From contig NC_081408.1 of NCBI RefSeq assembly GCF_030272615.1, forward strand, positions 620,060,476 through 620,124,475: a DNA stretch of 64,000 nt, in the 5' to 3' direction. This DNA comes from Cryptomeria japonica. Lineage: Eukaryota > Streptophyta > Pinopsida > Cupressales > Cupressaceae. Below, in pieces: positions 46,281-58,025 of the stretch. The notes beneath the pieces were generated by a model that did no database searches, was not told the DNA's origin, and saw nothing but the letters and a program-made list of their open reading frames with translations. Position 1 is the first letter of the stretch. Every line of letters starts with the position of its first letter. Both the position numbers and the translations under genes were made by a program.

Positions 46281-48600
46281 ATGGGTAGTGATCCAATTCA
46301 CCATGAGCCAATAGTTCACGAAGTGTTACTGTAGGATGCTCTTTGTGAGCATTATTTTAGACACCATGATTGGCTGGATTACTTCTTGAAAATCAGAGAT
46401 TATAACAAAGAAATTGCTTCAGAATTTATGCATTCCTTTAATGAAAGAGAAGCTATAGTTAAAGGCTTGAGGGTTATTGCTATGGAGCAGCGAATAGCAG
46501 AAGTAATGGGGTTGCCGCAGGAGGAGAACTATTTCCAGAATCAAAAGATGCAAGGAGCGCCAGGGCAGAGTTCACAATTCCCACGGATGGACCCTTAATG
46601 ATGGACAAACAAGGAACTAGAAGGGTTTCTCTACCAAGAGAGTGGCCTCAAGTAGCTTTATATGTTATGAAATACATAACCTGTGAGGGGCGAAATTCAA
46701 ATCTGCATTCACCTAATTTTAAATTACTTAGTCATCTATGGCATGGTCGGTGAGTGAATGTTCCTAATTTCTTATACCAACTCATTTCTTCAAGCGCTAG
46801 GGAGACACAGAAGAATAGAAATCGTTCTGTTAGCCATCATGGATTGGTTAAGCTGCTTGTACAATGGTCCCTAAGAGACGTTTCACAAATGGAATGGGGC
46901 GTATTTGAGGATATACAACAATTTAGGGTTGAAGATAACCCTGTTGTAGATAACCCACCGGTTGAAGAAGAAAATGTTGTAGAACCCTCTTCCCCCGTAG
47001 TTGTTGCACATGAGGATTTGCTTGTTGCTGAAGGAGCACAGTTATTATGGAGGAAGAGACAACAGAATCAAATCTGGAACAACCCTCTACTTTTGTTCAA
47101 AGAGATTCACCAGTTCTACGAATAAAAGGAAAAGAGTTGGAAAGGGATGAAATAGATGAAGAACTCATGAGCCAGCCACAGGTAACTCAGATTCCTCCTA
47201 CAGCCAAGAGGCATAGGATAAAAGGAAAAACTCCTGTAGCAACTGAAGCAACTCCTGCAGCCATTCCAAAAGTTTACGTAAGAAGAACACGTAGTAAGAC
47301 ACAGAAGACTCATCCTGTTGGTAATCTGAAAGAGGTTATTATAGTGGAAACTTTAGAAGAAGGAATCCCTACGGAGAATGAAATCCAAGAAAAAGTTGAT
47401 GAGGATAAACTAGCAAATCTTGCTTTTGTGGCACAACAATTTGAAGAAATTGTTGGAGATATTCCTCAACAATTTGAAGAAACTATTGGAGATATTCCTG
47501 AGCAGTTTGAAGAAACTGTTGGAGATATTCTATAGCAGCCTGAGGAAAATATTGGAGAGGTGCTAGCATAGATTGAGTAGTTTATTGAGGAAATCCCACG
47601 GTCTAAGGTAGCACCTATTAGATCTCCTTCATCCCTAAGTAGTTTATCTATTGTTTTCACATTTTATAGACAATGGGAAATAGAGAGGGCTAGGTTGCAA
47701 GGGATTATTAAAAAACAGCAAAAAGAAATTGAAAAGAGAGATAATAGAATTGAGGAATTAGAGGCTAAGGTAGAAATAATTGCTGGTATGGTTCCTGAGT
47801 TGATGCAGTGTAGGTCACCTCCAAGGGTTTATGCAGTGCACTTGAAGGAGCGTTATTTGAACTTCAGACTGAATCACATTATTAGGGATCTTGGCCCTTC
47901 CTTAGAAACACCTGAAGAATTCTTTTATGCTTACCAAACCTCTCCACCGGCTGTGAAGAATTTTCTATGTGAAGTATACTTACATAACTATGTTGTACCC
48001 TCAGACAGGGAGTGGAACCCTTTATTGTATATTGGCAATATCCATATCAAAGCTTTAATGTCATGGATCCAAAATGAGATCATCATGGAGGCACAAGTCA
48101 AGGAGTATGGAAAATTAGAGTTTGATTATCCATTACCATTAAGGAGGGAATCAAAAGCACCAAGACTTCTTTATTATGAGTGGTAGAAATTACTGGTAAG
48201 AGATGATGTTAAGAAATTAGTGTGTCCAATGAGAAAAGAAGTCTATCAAACATATGAGCATTTGGTTCAGACTGATAGGACAACTGCAATAGAAGGGTTA
48301 ACTCAGTGCTGGAATAATCTACTGGAATAGTTAAAACAAGGAGAACCTTATTCACTACAAAATTTTCAAGTAGCCATGCAAAGAGCCCCCAGATATATAC
48401 AGTTAGGTAGGGAGAAAGCCAACAATTGGCTACCATTGATCTTTCAGCCCCCAATCCTTATGTGGCTGCGTTTGGCATGTCAGCCTACGGAACAAAACTA
48501 TGATGCAGTCACAAAAGAATCAACTAGATGGTCCAGGCTGGAAAAAATGAAAGGATTTTATTGGAACTTGGCTTCAAGGAGGTCAGGGCACCACTGGTGA
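46281..48600 (+). pseudogene. Extra ORF between pol and 3' LTR of gypsy, function unknown
   Basis: From the ATG at 46281 a protein-like reading of roughly 770 codons can be followed with only two frame changes (near 46565 and 47045). The last 1.55 kb (47047-48600) is a single frame whose only interruptions are five TAG codons (47533, 47569, 47578, 48184, 48328). Upstream, TAG at 46332 and TGA at 46751 replace likely Gln and Arg codons. Parts: a charged N-terminal domain (WLDYFLKIRDYN, VIAMEQRIAEVMGLP), a middle domain with VNVPNFLYQLISSSARETQ, a Pro/Val/Glu-rich linker, three 33-base repeats encoding QFEETVGDIP-like units (47437-47535), a coiled coil (KKQQKEIEKRDNRIEELEAK at 47709) and a conserved-looking C-terminal part (YLNFRLNHIIRDLG, EFFYAYQTSP, MRWLRLACQPTEQNY-like at 48460). 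No signal peptide or membrane segment is evident, so an envelope role is not supported. Plant gypsy elements with such additional ORFs are known. Confidence 0.65.
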
Positions 48601-48660
48601 TTTGAGAGTTACTGCAAGAGTCAAAAAATTTCCTTTTGTTGGAGGATCAACAAACTCTTA

Positions 48661-48673
48661 AAGTTGGGGGGCA
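48661..48673 (+). promoter_or_regulatory. Gypsy terminal polypurine tract
   Basis: AAGTTGGGGGGCA directly before the 3' LTR start TGATAAG. Confidence 0.9.
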
Positions 48674-49935
48674 TGATAAGTTGAGATTTTGTCATGTTTT
48701 TATCATCAAAACTCTTAGGTTTTTGACATCTTTTGGTTTGCACAGTAGTAGTGATGTATTGTAAATTGACTATATGTATTCCATGTGTTAAACCTGAACT
48801 TATGAAATCATGTTTGAACTTTGCCGATCTATTCCTGTAGCCATGCCATTTATTCCTACGGCCATGTGATTTGTTCATGTTGCTATGCGGATTATTTAGG
48901 GTAATATTATATGTGAATTAATAGATATGTTAATTAAATAAAATGCATATGCATGTCCTTATATGTTGTTTTTGTTGTAGTGCAGGTAATAAATGATGCC
49001 ACAATGGATATTCTCCTTTTGCGTCTGAAGAAGGAAAGATCATGCAAGAGATAACTGGAGATCAAACTGAAGAGTAGCTGAGAGAGCGCAAGGTATGGCA
49101 TGGGCGGAGCAGCCAAGCAACACTACTAAAGTTTAACTTTAGTGGGCATTGAATTTGTAAAACACTGCCACGACATGCAAAGACTGTGGTTCGGTTTAGA
49201 TCCACGTTTCCTTCAGCCAAGCTCTAGTTATCTTCTTTTTCAGTCAATCATCCACCTCTTCTTCTAGGTGTGATTTGAGTTGTCTATTGTAGTTGATCTT
49301 CTCTTTATTAATATGCTCTTCCTTTTTCTTAGAGGTTGGACAAAATAGAAAGGAATAGAGCAGAGAATTTTGATAAGCATTCTTAAGTTTCTTTTCAAAA
49401 TATGTAATCATTTTCAAGAAGCAATGAATAAAAGATATGTTGTTCTGATCCGTTAAAGGTAGTTTTTTGGAAGCTTGATATCACTCATCTAAGGTGGCCC
49501 ACTTGGTGAGTGATCCTATGTGTGTACTCATTGAAATTAGTTTTTCTTTAGTTGCAGTAGAAGTTCTTGCTTTGACTATTCCTGCAGCCACTGGAAACAG
49601 ATCCATTGACTCTTCCTGCAGCCAAGCTAGAACAAAGTAATTTTTGTTATCTATATTAAATCTTTCCAGCATTATTTTTATAAGTTTTTCCTGTATCCTT
49701 TCATAGTTTCCATTCTTGCCTTTCCTTTTCACATAATGTTAGTTGCTGGAGTAATGCAGAATAGCCATTGAAGGAGCTTAATGCATATATAGTGCAAACC
49801 CATTTCAAGTTTTATGTCCCTGGGTTGTTAACTAAATGAGCACTAGCCATGAAAATAGTAACTTTACTAGATGAATGTCCAAACTTCGGGTTGAGATTTC
49901 AATTAAAGTTATTATTATTATTGTTGGAGTAGACA
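48674..49935 (+). repeat. Gypsy 3' LTR
   Basis: Starts TGATAAGTTGAG, ends GTTGGAGTAGACA, followed by TSD GCATC at 49936-49940. 1262 bases, near-identical to the 5' LTR. Confidence 0.96.
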
Positions 49936-49940
49936 GCATC

Positions 49941-50104
49941 ATGGAATAAAAAATGAATGAAGTGTAGACGCTAGAGATACTTCATATAGAATGACAAATA
50001 CTCAAACCAACCAAATCAATTCTCTGCAATCGTCGGAACACCAAACACAGGAATATGTTGACATCAATGACAACAACATATCCTAGTAGCAACAATATCC
50101 AACA
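49941..50104 (-). mobile_element. Copia-2 LTR, right part
   Basis: Continuation of the LTR interrupted at 32145. Ends CAATATCCAACA at 50104, i.e. the minus strand starts TGTTGGATATTG, with ATGTTGACATCAATGACAACAAC inside, the counterpart of GTGTTGACATCAATGACAAAACC in copia-1. Together the two parts give an LTR of about 1.34 kb. Confidence 0.85.
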
Positions 50105-50118
50105 ATCTCCCCCTTTGT
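50105..50118 (-). promoter_or_regulatory. Copia-2 polypurine tract
   Basis: Minus strand ACAAAGGGGGAGAT next to the LTR, equivalent to 40455-40468. Confidence 0.8.
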
Positions 50119-50449
50119 CATTGATGGCAACATATGAATGTGAAAAAAATAAAATAAAAAGGAATAGATCAACACCATCAAACTGCAACAAACTCCCCCT
50201 AAGATCATGCACACAAAGCATTAAAGATAAATCAATTTTTCACATGTTTCTCTCCCCCTTTGATAGAAATGCCAAAGACAGAATACAAATCATGCTTCTC
50301 TCCCAAAAACTCAACTTTGAAGAAGGTAAATCTCCCCCTTAGGATAAACTCACAACTGAACATCTGAACCACACATTGAATACTTTAGTTGAGTAGCAGC
50401 ACCAGTTCATCAACTTGAATAAAGAGATAAGGCTCTGAATACACTGGAT

Positions 50450-53062
50450 TGGTGCAGCTCCATGTATCTAGTTCATAGCAGGAGGGGCAGAGACCCCTAA
50501 CTTGTCTCTCAAATAGACAAATGTATCTGTAGGCAAAGGTTTAGTCAAAATATCTTCAATCTAATCCTTTGTAGATACATATTCACTTCTTCATCACTAA
50601 TTTTCTCCCTCAAGAAATGATACTTCATTGACACATGCTTTGTTTTAGAATACAGTATCAGATTCTTTGAAATATTGATAGCACTTGAATTATCACAATA
50701 TATAACAATAGTCTCATCATAATTACTCTAATATCCTTCAAAATCTGCTTTGTCCAAACTACCTAAGTACAGTTGGTAGCAGCAAAAATATATTCAACTT
50801 CAGTAGTAGATAGAGATACAACATCTTTCTTCTTACTAGACCATGAAATCAACTTCTTTCCCAAAAATAAATATCCATCGGTAGTGCTCTTTCGGTCATC
50901 CACATCACCTGCCCAATCAGCATCAGTATAACCATATAGCAGGAAATTTTCATTCTTCAAACACCATAAACTATAGTCAACAGTCCCCTTTAAGTATCTG
51001 AAAAATCCTCTTCACAACAGTAACATGACTCTCTTTAGGATCAACTTGAAATCTAGCACAAAGACAAACATCATGCATAATATCTAGTCTAGTTTGAGTT
51101 AAGTACAATGATCCACCAACCATAGATCTATACAAAGTCTGATTAACTTTTTGAGATTCATCATTCTTAGACAACTTGCATCCAGTCACCATAGGAGTTC
51201 CAACAGGTTTGGAATCATCTATCCCAAACTTCTTCAACAATTTCTTCACATACATAGATTGATAAATAAAAATATCTTTACCGGTTTTGAGTAATCTGCA
51301 ATCCTATGAAGAATTTAATTTCACCTATCATAGACATCTCAAATTCCTTTTACATATCATCAACAAACTTCATACTCAAATGATCATCTCCTCCAAAAAT
51401 GATATCATCAACAAAGACTTCAACAATCAAAATATTATCATTATCAACCTTAAAATATAAATTACTATCAGTAGTACCTTTACAGAATCCCAACTTCAAC
51501 AAATACTTATCATATCTAGCATACCAATCTCTAGGGGCTTGCTTAATTCCATACAGTTCTTTCTTTAATTTGCATACCATATCTCCTTTATCTGATAAAT
51601 AAAATCCATTTGGTTGCTCAATGTAGACTTCCTCTTCCAAATCCCCATTCAAAAAGGTTGACTTGACATCCATCTAATATACCTTGAAATTATTATAAGT
51701 AGCATATGCAAGCATCAATTTAACAGCTTCAATTCGAGCCACCGAAGCAAAATTCTCCTCATAATCAACACCTTCCATCTGAGAACACCCTTTACATACC
51801 AATATTTCTTTGTTTCTTACCACTTCACCAACTTCATTTAGTTTATTCAGGAACATCCATTTAGTTCCATTTACATTCTTGTCTTTAGGCCTCAAAACAA
51901 GCTCCCAAGTGTTGTTCTTCTCGATCTGATTTAGCTCTTCTCCCATTGCTTTTATCCAATTTTCATGTTTACATGCTTCTACAACATCTTTAGGCTCAAT
52001 TTTTGAAATCAAGCATATCTCTTCAGTAGTAATCCTTCTCCTAGTCATTACACCTTTTTTCTTATCACCAATAATCTTATTTTCTGAATGACTCAATCTT
52101 ACATACCTCAAAGTCTTCTAATTATTTTGATTCTCAGGTTCTTGCACTTCTTCACCGGCAACAACAATATCCGGATTGATTGTCTCCACTGGATCATTTT
52201 GCTTCAAGATCTTAGTCTGCATAGGCTTTGAAATAAAATCTTCATCATCAAAATCATAACTACATGCTTAGATCTTCTTTCCAATACATTCATCCACCTC
52301 CACATTTACACTCTCCATTATCTTTCTCAGTCTCTTATTGTAACATCGATAGGCCTTGCTCTTAGTAGAATATCCCAATAAGATTCCTTCATCACATCTT
52401 GCATCAAACTTTCCTATATCCTCATCTCTCTTGATATAACATTTACTTCCAAAAACTCTGAAATATCTAACTGTAGGAACATGACCAAACCATAACTCAT
52501 AAGGAGTCTTACCGAAATCACCTTTTATATGCACCTAGTTGAATGTGTAAAAAACAGTGCTAACAACTTCTCTCCAAAAGGTCTGTGCAACATTTCCTTC
52601 AATCAACATAGTCTTGGCAACATCCAAAATGGTTATTTTCTTCCTTTCAACAACTCCATTTTGCTGAGAGGTTCTAGGGGCAGATAATTGTCTTCTAATT
52701 CCATTCCTCTCATAGATTGTATTGAACTCTCTTGGTGTAAATTCTCCTCTTTTATCAGATCTCATGCACTTTATATTCAACCCAGTCTTAGTCTCCACTC
52801 TAGCTTTGAATATTTTGAATTTCTCCAACCCTTCTTATTTCTCCCTTAGAAAGGTAATCCACATCATCCTTGAATAATCATCAATCAACAACATGAAATA
52901 TCTATCACCCTGCATTCTTCTCACTCTTGTAGGACCATATAAGTTAGTATGCACTCGATCTAGTAATCCATTAGATAAATACAACTTACTCTTAAATAAA
53001 TTTCTTATTTTCTTTCCCAACTAACATTCCTTACATATCAAATTAGCAAGCTTCACAATCTT
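50450..53062 (-). pseudogene. Copia-2 pol remnant (RNase H, RT, integrase)
   Basis: Reads leftward from 53062. Integrase: HTNLYGPTRVRRMQGDRYFM and LLIDDYSRMMWITF (53020-52850), GGEF replaced by RGEF near 52743, NGIRRQLSAPRTSQQNGVVE near 52680, TPYELWFGHVPTVRYFRVFG at 52500. RT: GTKWMFLNKLNEVGEVV near 51850, MDVKSTFLNGDLEEEVYIEQ at 51673, catalytic FVDD near 51410, FGIDDSKPVGTPM at 51230. RNase H: GYTDADWAGDVDDRKSTTDG at 50930 and SLSTTEVEYI. Many stops and shifts (near 52525, 52832, 51674, 51345, 50970). It is related to copia-1 but clearly older. The gag-side part resumes at 55280. Confidence 0.9.
53058..53062. repeat. Left TSD of small LTR element (ATCTT)
   Basis: ATCTT precedes the left LTR and recurs at 55275-55279. 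Removing the insertion and one TSD rejoins copia-2 sequence: CACAATC on the left and AGCCAAATCTCTAATATC on the right match the order in copia-1 near 43380. Confidence 0.93.
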
Positions 53063-53984
53063 TGATGCAGGAGCATCGGTCTAGTTCTTATCGGTTGAGC
53101 AGTTTTAAGTGGAGTTGCTTCTGAGCATGGCATTTCTTCATGTTTGAGTGTTTAGCATTATGGTTTTGGGTTTATTCCCTTGTCTTCATGGTTGTTGTCA
53201 TGTTCGAGTTTCATAGCTTTTGGCTTTGTTTCTAGTAAGATGTGGATTCTAGTATTGTCCTGGTTGATGTGTTCTTACCAGTTATACTGGTTGTGTGTTG
53301 AGCGAAGATGATTTCGGGTTGCGGTTGATCTTCATGACTTGCGGATCATTGGAGGTGTTGCTTTGGGCCTTGGCCAGTATTCCCAAAGGTCTGTGCATCA
53401 TTTTATGTTTTGGAGATTGTTCTTAAGTGATTGAGCCGACATGTTACCATTGCATTTTTCATGAACCGGTTGGTCTTTGGGCCGACTTGCTTAAGCTGTA
53501 ATTATTTGTGGGCGGTATATATATGTTGATTTGTGAATCATTTCGAGAGGGGAAGTCACATCAGAGAGATATCAAATAAATTGGAAGTTGAAGATAGATC
53601 ATTGAGATTGTGCGAAGATGTAGAACCAGCGAGATTCTGATCTGGTTGGACTGAGGCTGGAAGGCTGAGGTCCAAATTAGGAGAGAACTGACAGACTATT
53701 TCTGGAAGTTGATTTGATATGAAGATGATATGTGGATCTTGTAATTGCATTGTAAGCATTGTTTGTATTTTGGACTGTGATCCAGCATGTGGCATGTATC
53801 ATTCTTTAACTTGTAATGAGATTCATTTAGATTGTTTACCGAATGTGTTACATCTTGTTACTGATTGTTCTTTTTACTGTTTCTAGCATCTTGTTACCAG
53901 TTACCGATATGCTTTGCATGGTTCATGTTTTTAGCTATAAGGTTGGTCTATCCTTCATTAGATCTCCCTACCTTGACTACATCA
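53063..53984 (+). repeat. Left LTR of the small element
   Basis: Paired with 54346-55274; differences are scattered, with several C/T and G/A changes. Confidence 0.93.
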
Positions 53985-53986
53985 AA

Positions 53987-53997
53987 TGGTATCAGAG
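53987..53997 (+). promoter_or_regulatory. Primer-binding site (tRNA-iMet) of the small element
   Basis: TGGTATCAGAG followed by ATGG; the canonical plant site has C after GAG. Confidence 0.85.
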
Positions 53998-54345
53998 ATG
54001 GTTTGTGAACCTGTTGTTGGATAGAGTGTTGATTGTGCACCGGTTGGTTGGAGAGAAGATTGAGGCAACTTGTGGACTTGTTTAGATCTCCCACTATGAG
54101 GTAGAGCAAGGTTTGCAGGTAGACCACTGATCCTAGAGCTTGAGATTGAGGCAGTTAGTGGGTGGAGACTTGAACAGATCATCAATTGAGGCAAGCTATA
54201 GTTTGTACTGGTAGATCGTCGTGCAGAGGCAACTAGAAGTTGTGGTTAGATCGTCGAATCCCCTGAGGTAGTTGCAAGTACCTACTGACCGATTGTCAAA
54301 CTAGAGCAAGCGATGGGACTCACTTTTCAATTAACCCCGAGAGTC

Positions 54346-55274
54346 TGATGCAGGAGCACCGGTCTAGTTCTTACCGGTTGAGCAGTTTTCAATGGAGTTG
54401 CTTCTGAGCATGGCATTTCTTCATGTTTGAGTGTTTGGAATTATGGTTTTGGTTTGATTCCCTTGTGTTCATGGTCATTGTCATGTTTTAGTTTCATAGC
54501 TTTTGGCTTTGTTTCTGGTAAGATGTGGATTTCGGTATTGTCCTAGTTGATGTGTTCTTACTAGTTACCCTAGTTGTGTGTTGAGCGAAGATGATTTCAG
54601 GTTGCGGTTGATCTTCATGACTTGCGGATCATTGGAGGTGTTTCTTTGGGCCTTGGTTGGTATTCCCAGAGGTCTGTGCATCATTTTGTGTTTTGGAGAT
54701 TGTTCTTAAGTGATTGAGCTGACATATTACCATTGTGTGTTTCATGAATCAGCTGGTCTTTGGGCTGACTTGATTAAGTTGTAATTATTTGTGGGTGGTA
54801 TATATATATGGTGATTTTTGAATCATTTGGAGAGGGGAAGTCACATCAAAAAGGTCATATCAGAGAAGTTGGAAGTTTAAGATAGAGCATTGAGATTGTG
54901 CGAAGAAGTAGAACCGGCGAGATTTTGATCCGGTTGGACTGAGGTTGGAAGGCTGAGGTCCGAATTAGGAGAGAATCGAAAGACTGTTCCCGGAAGCTGA
55001 TTTAATATGAAGATGATCTACGGATCTTGTAATTGCATTGTAAGCATTGTTTGTATCCTGGACTGTGATCTAGCATGTGGCATGTATCATTCTTCAACTT
55101 GTAATGAGATTCATTCAGATTGTTTACTGGATATGTGTTACATCTTGTTACCGGTTGTTCTTTTTACTATTTCTAGCATATTGTTACTGGTTACTGGTAT
55201 GCTTTGCATGGTTGATGTGTTTAGCAACAAGGTTGGGCTATCCTTCATTGGATCTCCTTGCCTTGACTGTGTCA
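54346..55274 (+). repeat. Right LTR of the small element
   Basis: Starts TGATGCAGGAGCACCGG; ends TTGACTGTGTCA, followed by the TSD ATCTT. Confidence 0.93.
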
Positions 55275-55279
55275 ATCTT

Positions 55280-55408
55280 AGCCAAATCTCTAATATCTTG
55301 AGTAGAACTTACCTTACCATAAAATCAAAATTAACATGACACATCCTCCTATGTCATAACCAACTTTCATCAATCTGAGCAATCAAACAACATTTCTCAC
55401 AAGCATTA
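55280..55408 (-). pseudogene. Copia-2 pre-integrase remnant, right of the small element
   Basis: Plus-strand CATGACACATCCTCCTATGTCATAACCAACTTTCATC corresponds to copia-1 43444-43480 (pre-integrase His/Cys region, HRRxxHxNF read on the minus strand). It is cut at 55408 by the gag-only element. The remaining gag and 5' LTR of copia-2 should lie beyond the window. Confidence 0.75.
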
Positions 55409-58003
55409 TGTTAGCCCTGTATTTTGACCCCATTGAAGAGCTTTAGGACCCTATAAAATTATGAAATCAAACTTGCGGGAATATGCCTTTTTAGTTATTA
55501 TTTTAGCATCATAATCAGCATTTATTCTTTTTTTTAATCACCATTTGAAAGGGGAGGAAGTGTCATTTCAAAGGGGGGTCCCACTCATTGTGGGGTCATT
55601 CAAAAAATGTTCCTCAAAAAAGAGCTCGATACTCGGCAGAAACACATTTTTTGGTTTGGCCGAGTTATATTACAAGGAGTTGAACACGTGGCCATTTGTA
55701 AGGCCCCATCCTCTAGTTAGGTGAGCTCCAAGTTTTGTGGTTGCAAAAATAAAAAAACCACTCGAGACTCTGTGGGAATGCTTTTTCCACTTCAACGAGT
55801 CCCGAACCCGCGAGAAGAGGATAATGTGTGCTAAAAAATAATCTGAGCTGGAAACTCGACACTCGGTGAGGTGCCCAAGTTGGTCTCAGTGAGTCTTGAG
55901 TAGATGAGAGAATGTGCACTATGGGATGTCTGAGTTGGCAACTTGGTACTCGGTGAATTGCCTCAATTAATTCCACCAAGCCTCCGAGTAGAAGAAGGAG
56001 GTTGGAAGTGTATAAAGAAGAATGTGATATGTCAACTCAACACTCAATGAGGGCTCAGTTTTGATCTCACTGAGCCTCGAGTAAGAGGAAAAGGTGTGAA
56101 AACCACCAACCTAATGGTATATTCAAGATATCTTGAGTGAAACCCAATTTATGCTCAAACGCAGTAGGGTTGGTAATTTTCTTAGGCTTATCATGAGAAT
56201 ATATCATGATTATTAATATGGCCTGATTTAGTCAGCATGCCAAAAATGTCAGTGTTTGAGTTTTACACTCAAACAAATATCAGAGTTGCAGAGATGCATA
56301 GGGTTGTTCACGTGTTTTTGAAGGAACAAAGTCATAAAAAGTTGATTTTGTGATCGTGATCTTTTGTTTGATGCTAGAGTTGTGATGAGCGGTATACAGT
56401 TGTGCTTATAAAGACAATGGGAATGCTATTATATATATAGATCATTACAAGGGTGAATAAGTCATCAGTGTATATGAGTGAACTAGTTGGAGGTTAGAAG
56501 TTCAGAGATGTCTGAAGCTATGTTAAGGCCTTGTAGGAAGTGGATCATGTCACAGAAAAGATGTCGAAGTCCTTAAAGAAAACATGTGAAGAATATGTCA
56601 CACAACCAAAGGGGGCTTGAAAATGCACCATGCTGCCAGAGAGGAACAAGGTGATTAAAATGCAAATACTATACTATTTTACAGCTTGGATCTGGCTATA
56701 TTTCCTTTGGCAGCAAAAATTTCCCTTTGGGTGCAGAAGTGCAGGGAGACAGTGGGCGATGCGGACACTGAGGAATTGGGTTGGTAGCGCCACAAACCCA
56801 AACTCTCAAAGTTCTCCCCTACCAAGATGAGTAGTGAAACTTTCTTGAGATGGTATCTTATGCGTCTATAACCACCCATGGTCAGTGGTGATGTGGTTAG
56901 CATGGTGGTAGGTCCCCTTTAATGGTCTATGATCCTGGGCATGAAGGCTACCACACATGGCCATCCAGACGGTTATGCATCAAGACAAAATATAGACAAC
57001 TGGATCCATTTGGTAACTCAAGGAGGAAAAGGGCTAGTTAGGTAAATAAGTTGGACACATGTAAGAAGCTTGTAGCTTGTGCATTCCTTGTGTTATAAAA
57101 GGAATATTAAGGATGTGTTAAATATTCTAAATCTTTTTCATTTTCTGGGTAGGTACAATAGGTTTTTGTTCAGCCCCTTCGCTGGAGATAAATTCCCGAG
57201 GGAATGAATGTATATTTCTTGCAGCAATTTCAATTAGTGTATGAGAAAACTACTATATTATTGCAAAATTGTCTCCATTTGTATTATCTACTTTCATATG
57301 AATCGGAATATTAAGGATGTTTTGATTTATCTTGATATTTTCCATATCAATGTGTGACTGTGTTTATGGGTTTCCTTCAAGGAAGGAATTAAATTCTATA
57401 TGCAAATCACTGTGAACTTAGGAAATAGTTTATGGATTAAAAAGAATGGTTTACATGATAACATGAGGAGCTACATTAATGTAAGGCATTAATGTCTAGG
57501 AAGATCACTAATTTGAGTTCAGTTGTTGTTTAGATTTGCATTTGTGACTAGAGGAATCAACTTTGTGCCTCGGGATAGGCATTGGCCTATGGTAGTCTAG
57601 GATTTGTGTCAGAAACACTTTCATAATTGAATTTTCTCTTTCCCTTTTTCTCCTGTATTTCTTTAGGTTGTTTTCTCAAATATTCTCAAAGGCAAAGAAA
57701 ATGGGGATTTGGCTTGATTTTAAAGAAATGAACGTAATGTCCTTATGTGTTTGATTACATTCCATCTTTCTATTAGTCTGTAGATCAATATATTGCAAGG
57801 TATTCATCTATGCAGGCCCAAAATAGGAACACCCTCCTGAGTATGATGGAGATCAAAGTGAAAAAGGTTGTGAAAGCCTTGTGCTATTGGAATTTCATGT
57901 CCTGAGACTGTTGATAATTTAGCGACCATATTGAAGGTTTTATCCCCACCTTGGAATGTGATGAAATCCTTAGGACTGAGGGTTGCATGAAAAAACACCA
58001 ACA
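55409..58003 (+). repeat. 5' LTR of the gag-only element
   Basis: Starts TGTTAGCCCTG and ends AAACACCAACA just before the PBS. Its first 1145 bases match 61778-62908. It includes a TATAAAG at 56011 and repeated GAGTCTCGAGT or ACTCGGTGA phrases typical of this LTR only. Open frames in it are chance frames. Confidence 0.85.
56011..56017 (+). promoter_or_regulatory. TATA box of the gag-only element LTR
   Basis: TATAAAG in GGAAGTGTATAAAGAAGAATG; the 3' LTR has the matching CATATAAAGAAGAATG near 62376. Confidence 0.55.
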
Positions 58004-58006
58004 AGT

Positions 58007-58025
58007 TGGTGACTCTGTTGGGGAC
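58007..58025 (+). promoter_or_regulatory. Primer-binding site of the gag-only element
   Basis: TGGTGACTCTGTTGGGGAC three bases after the LTR end. Plant gypsy elements of the Tat/Ogre kind have similar TGGCGACTCxxCTGGGGA sites. The tRNA is not assigned with certainty. Confidence 0.7.

Larger units (their letters stand above)
32146..49935 (+). mobile_element. Ty3/gypsy LTR retrotransposon with extra 3' ORF, split by copia-1
   Basis: Two LTRs of 1260 and 1262 bases, a tRNA-Asp-like primer-binding site, gag, protease-RT-RNase H-integrase, an internal polypurine tract, an additional ORF and a terminal polypurine tract, flanked by GCATC. Without the 6.6 kb copia-1 insertion the element is about 11.1 kb. 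The order PR-RT-RH-INT and the DLGA protease motif place it in Ty3/gypsy; the PBS and the DLGA protease recall plant Athila/Tat-like elements. The LTRs differ by a few percent by eye, mainly transitions. All reading frames contain stops. Confidence 0.95.
53063..55274 (+). mobile_element. Small non-autonomous LTR element (TRIM/LARD-like), no coding region
   Basis: Two LTRs (53063-53984, 922 bases; 54346-55274, 929 bases) enclose only 361 bases. A PBS TGGTATCAGAG (tRNA-iMet) sits three bases inside the left LTR. The LTR starts TGATGCAGGAGCAC and ends TTGACTNNNTCA. The interior has no protein domain; it repeats short TTAGATCGTCG and GAGGCAACT phrases. The LTRs carry TATATATAT near 53516. TRIM elements usually have LTRs under about 250 bases, so this is an in-between type that must rely on enzymes of another, probably copia, element. 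Confidence 0.93.

Noticed and set aside
46281-48600. Envelope gene in the gypsy element
   Set aside because: No signal peptide, transmembrane segment or cysteine pattern is visible, so the label is not supported.
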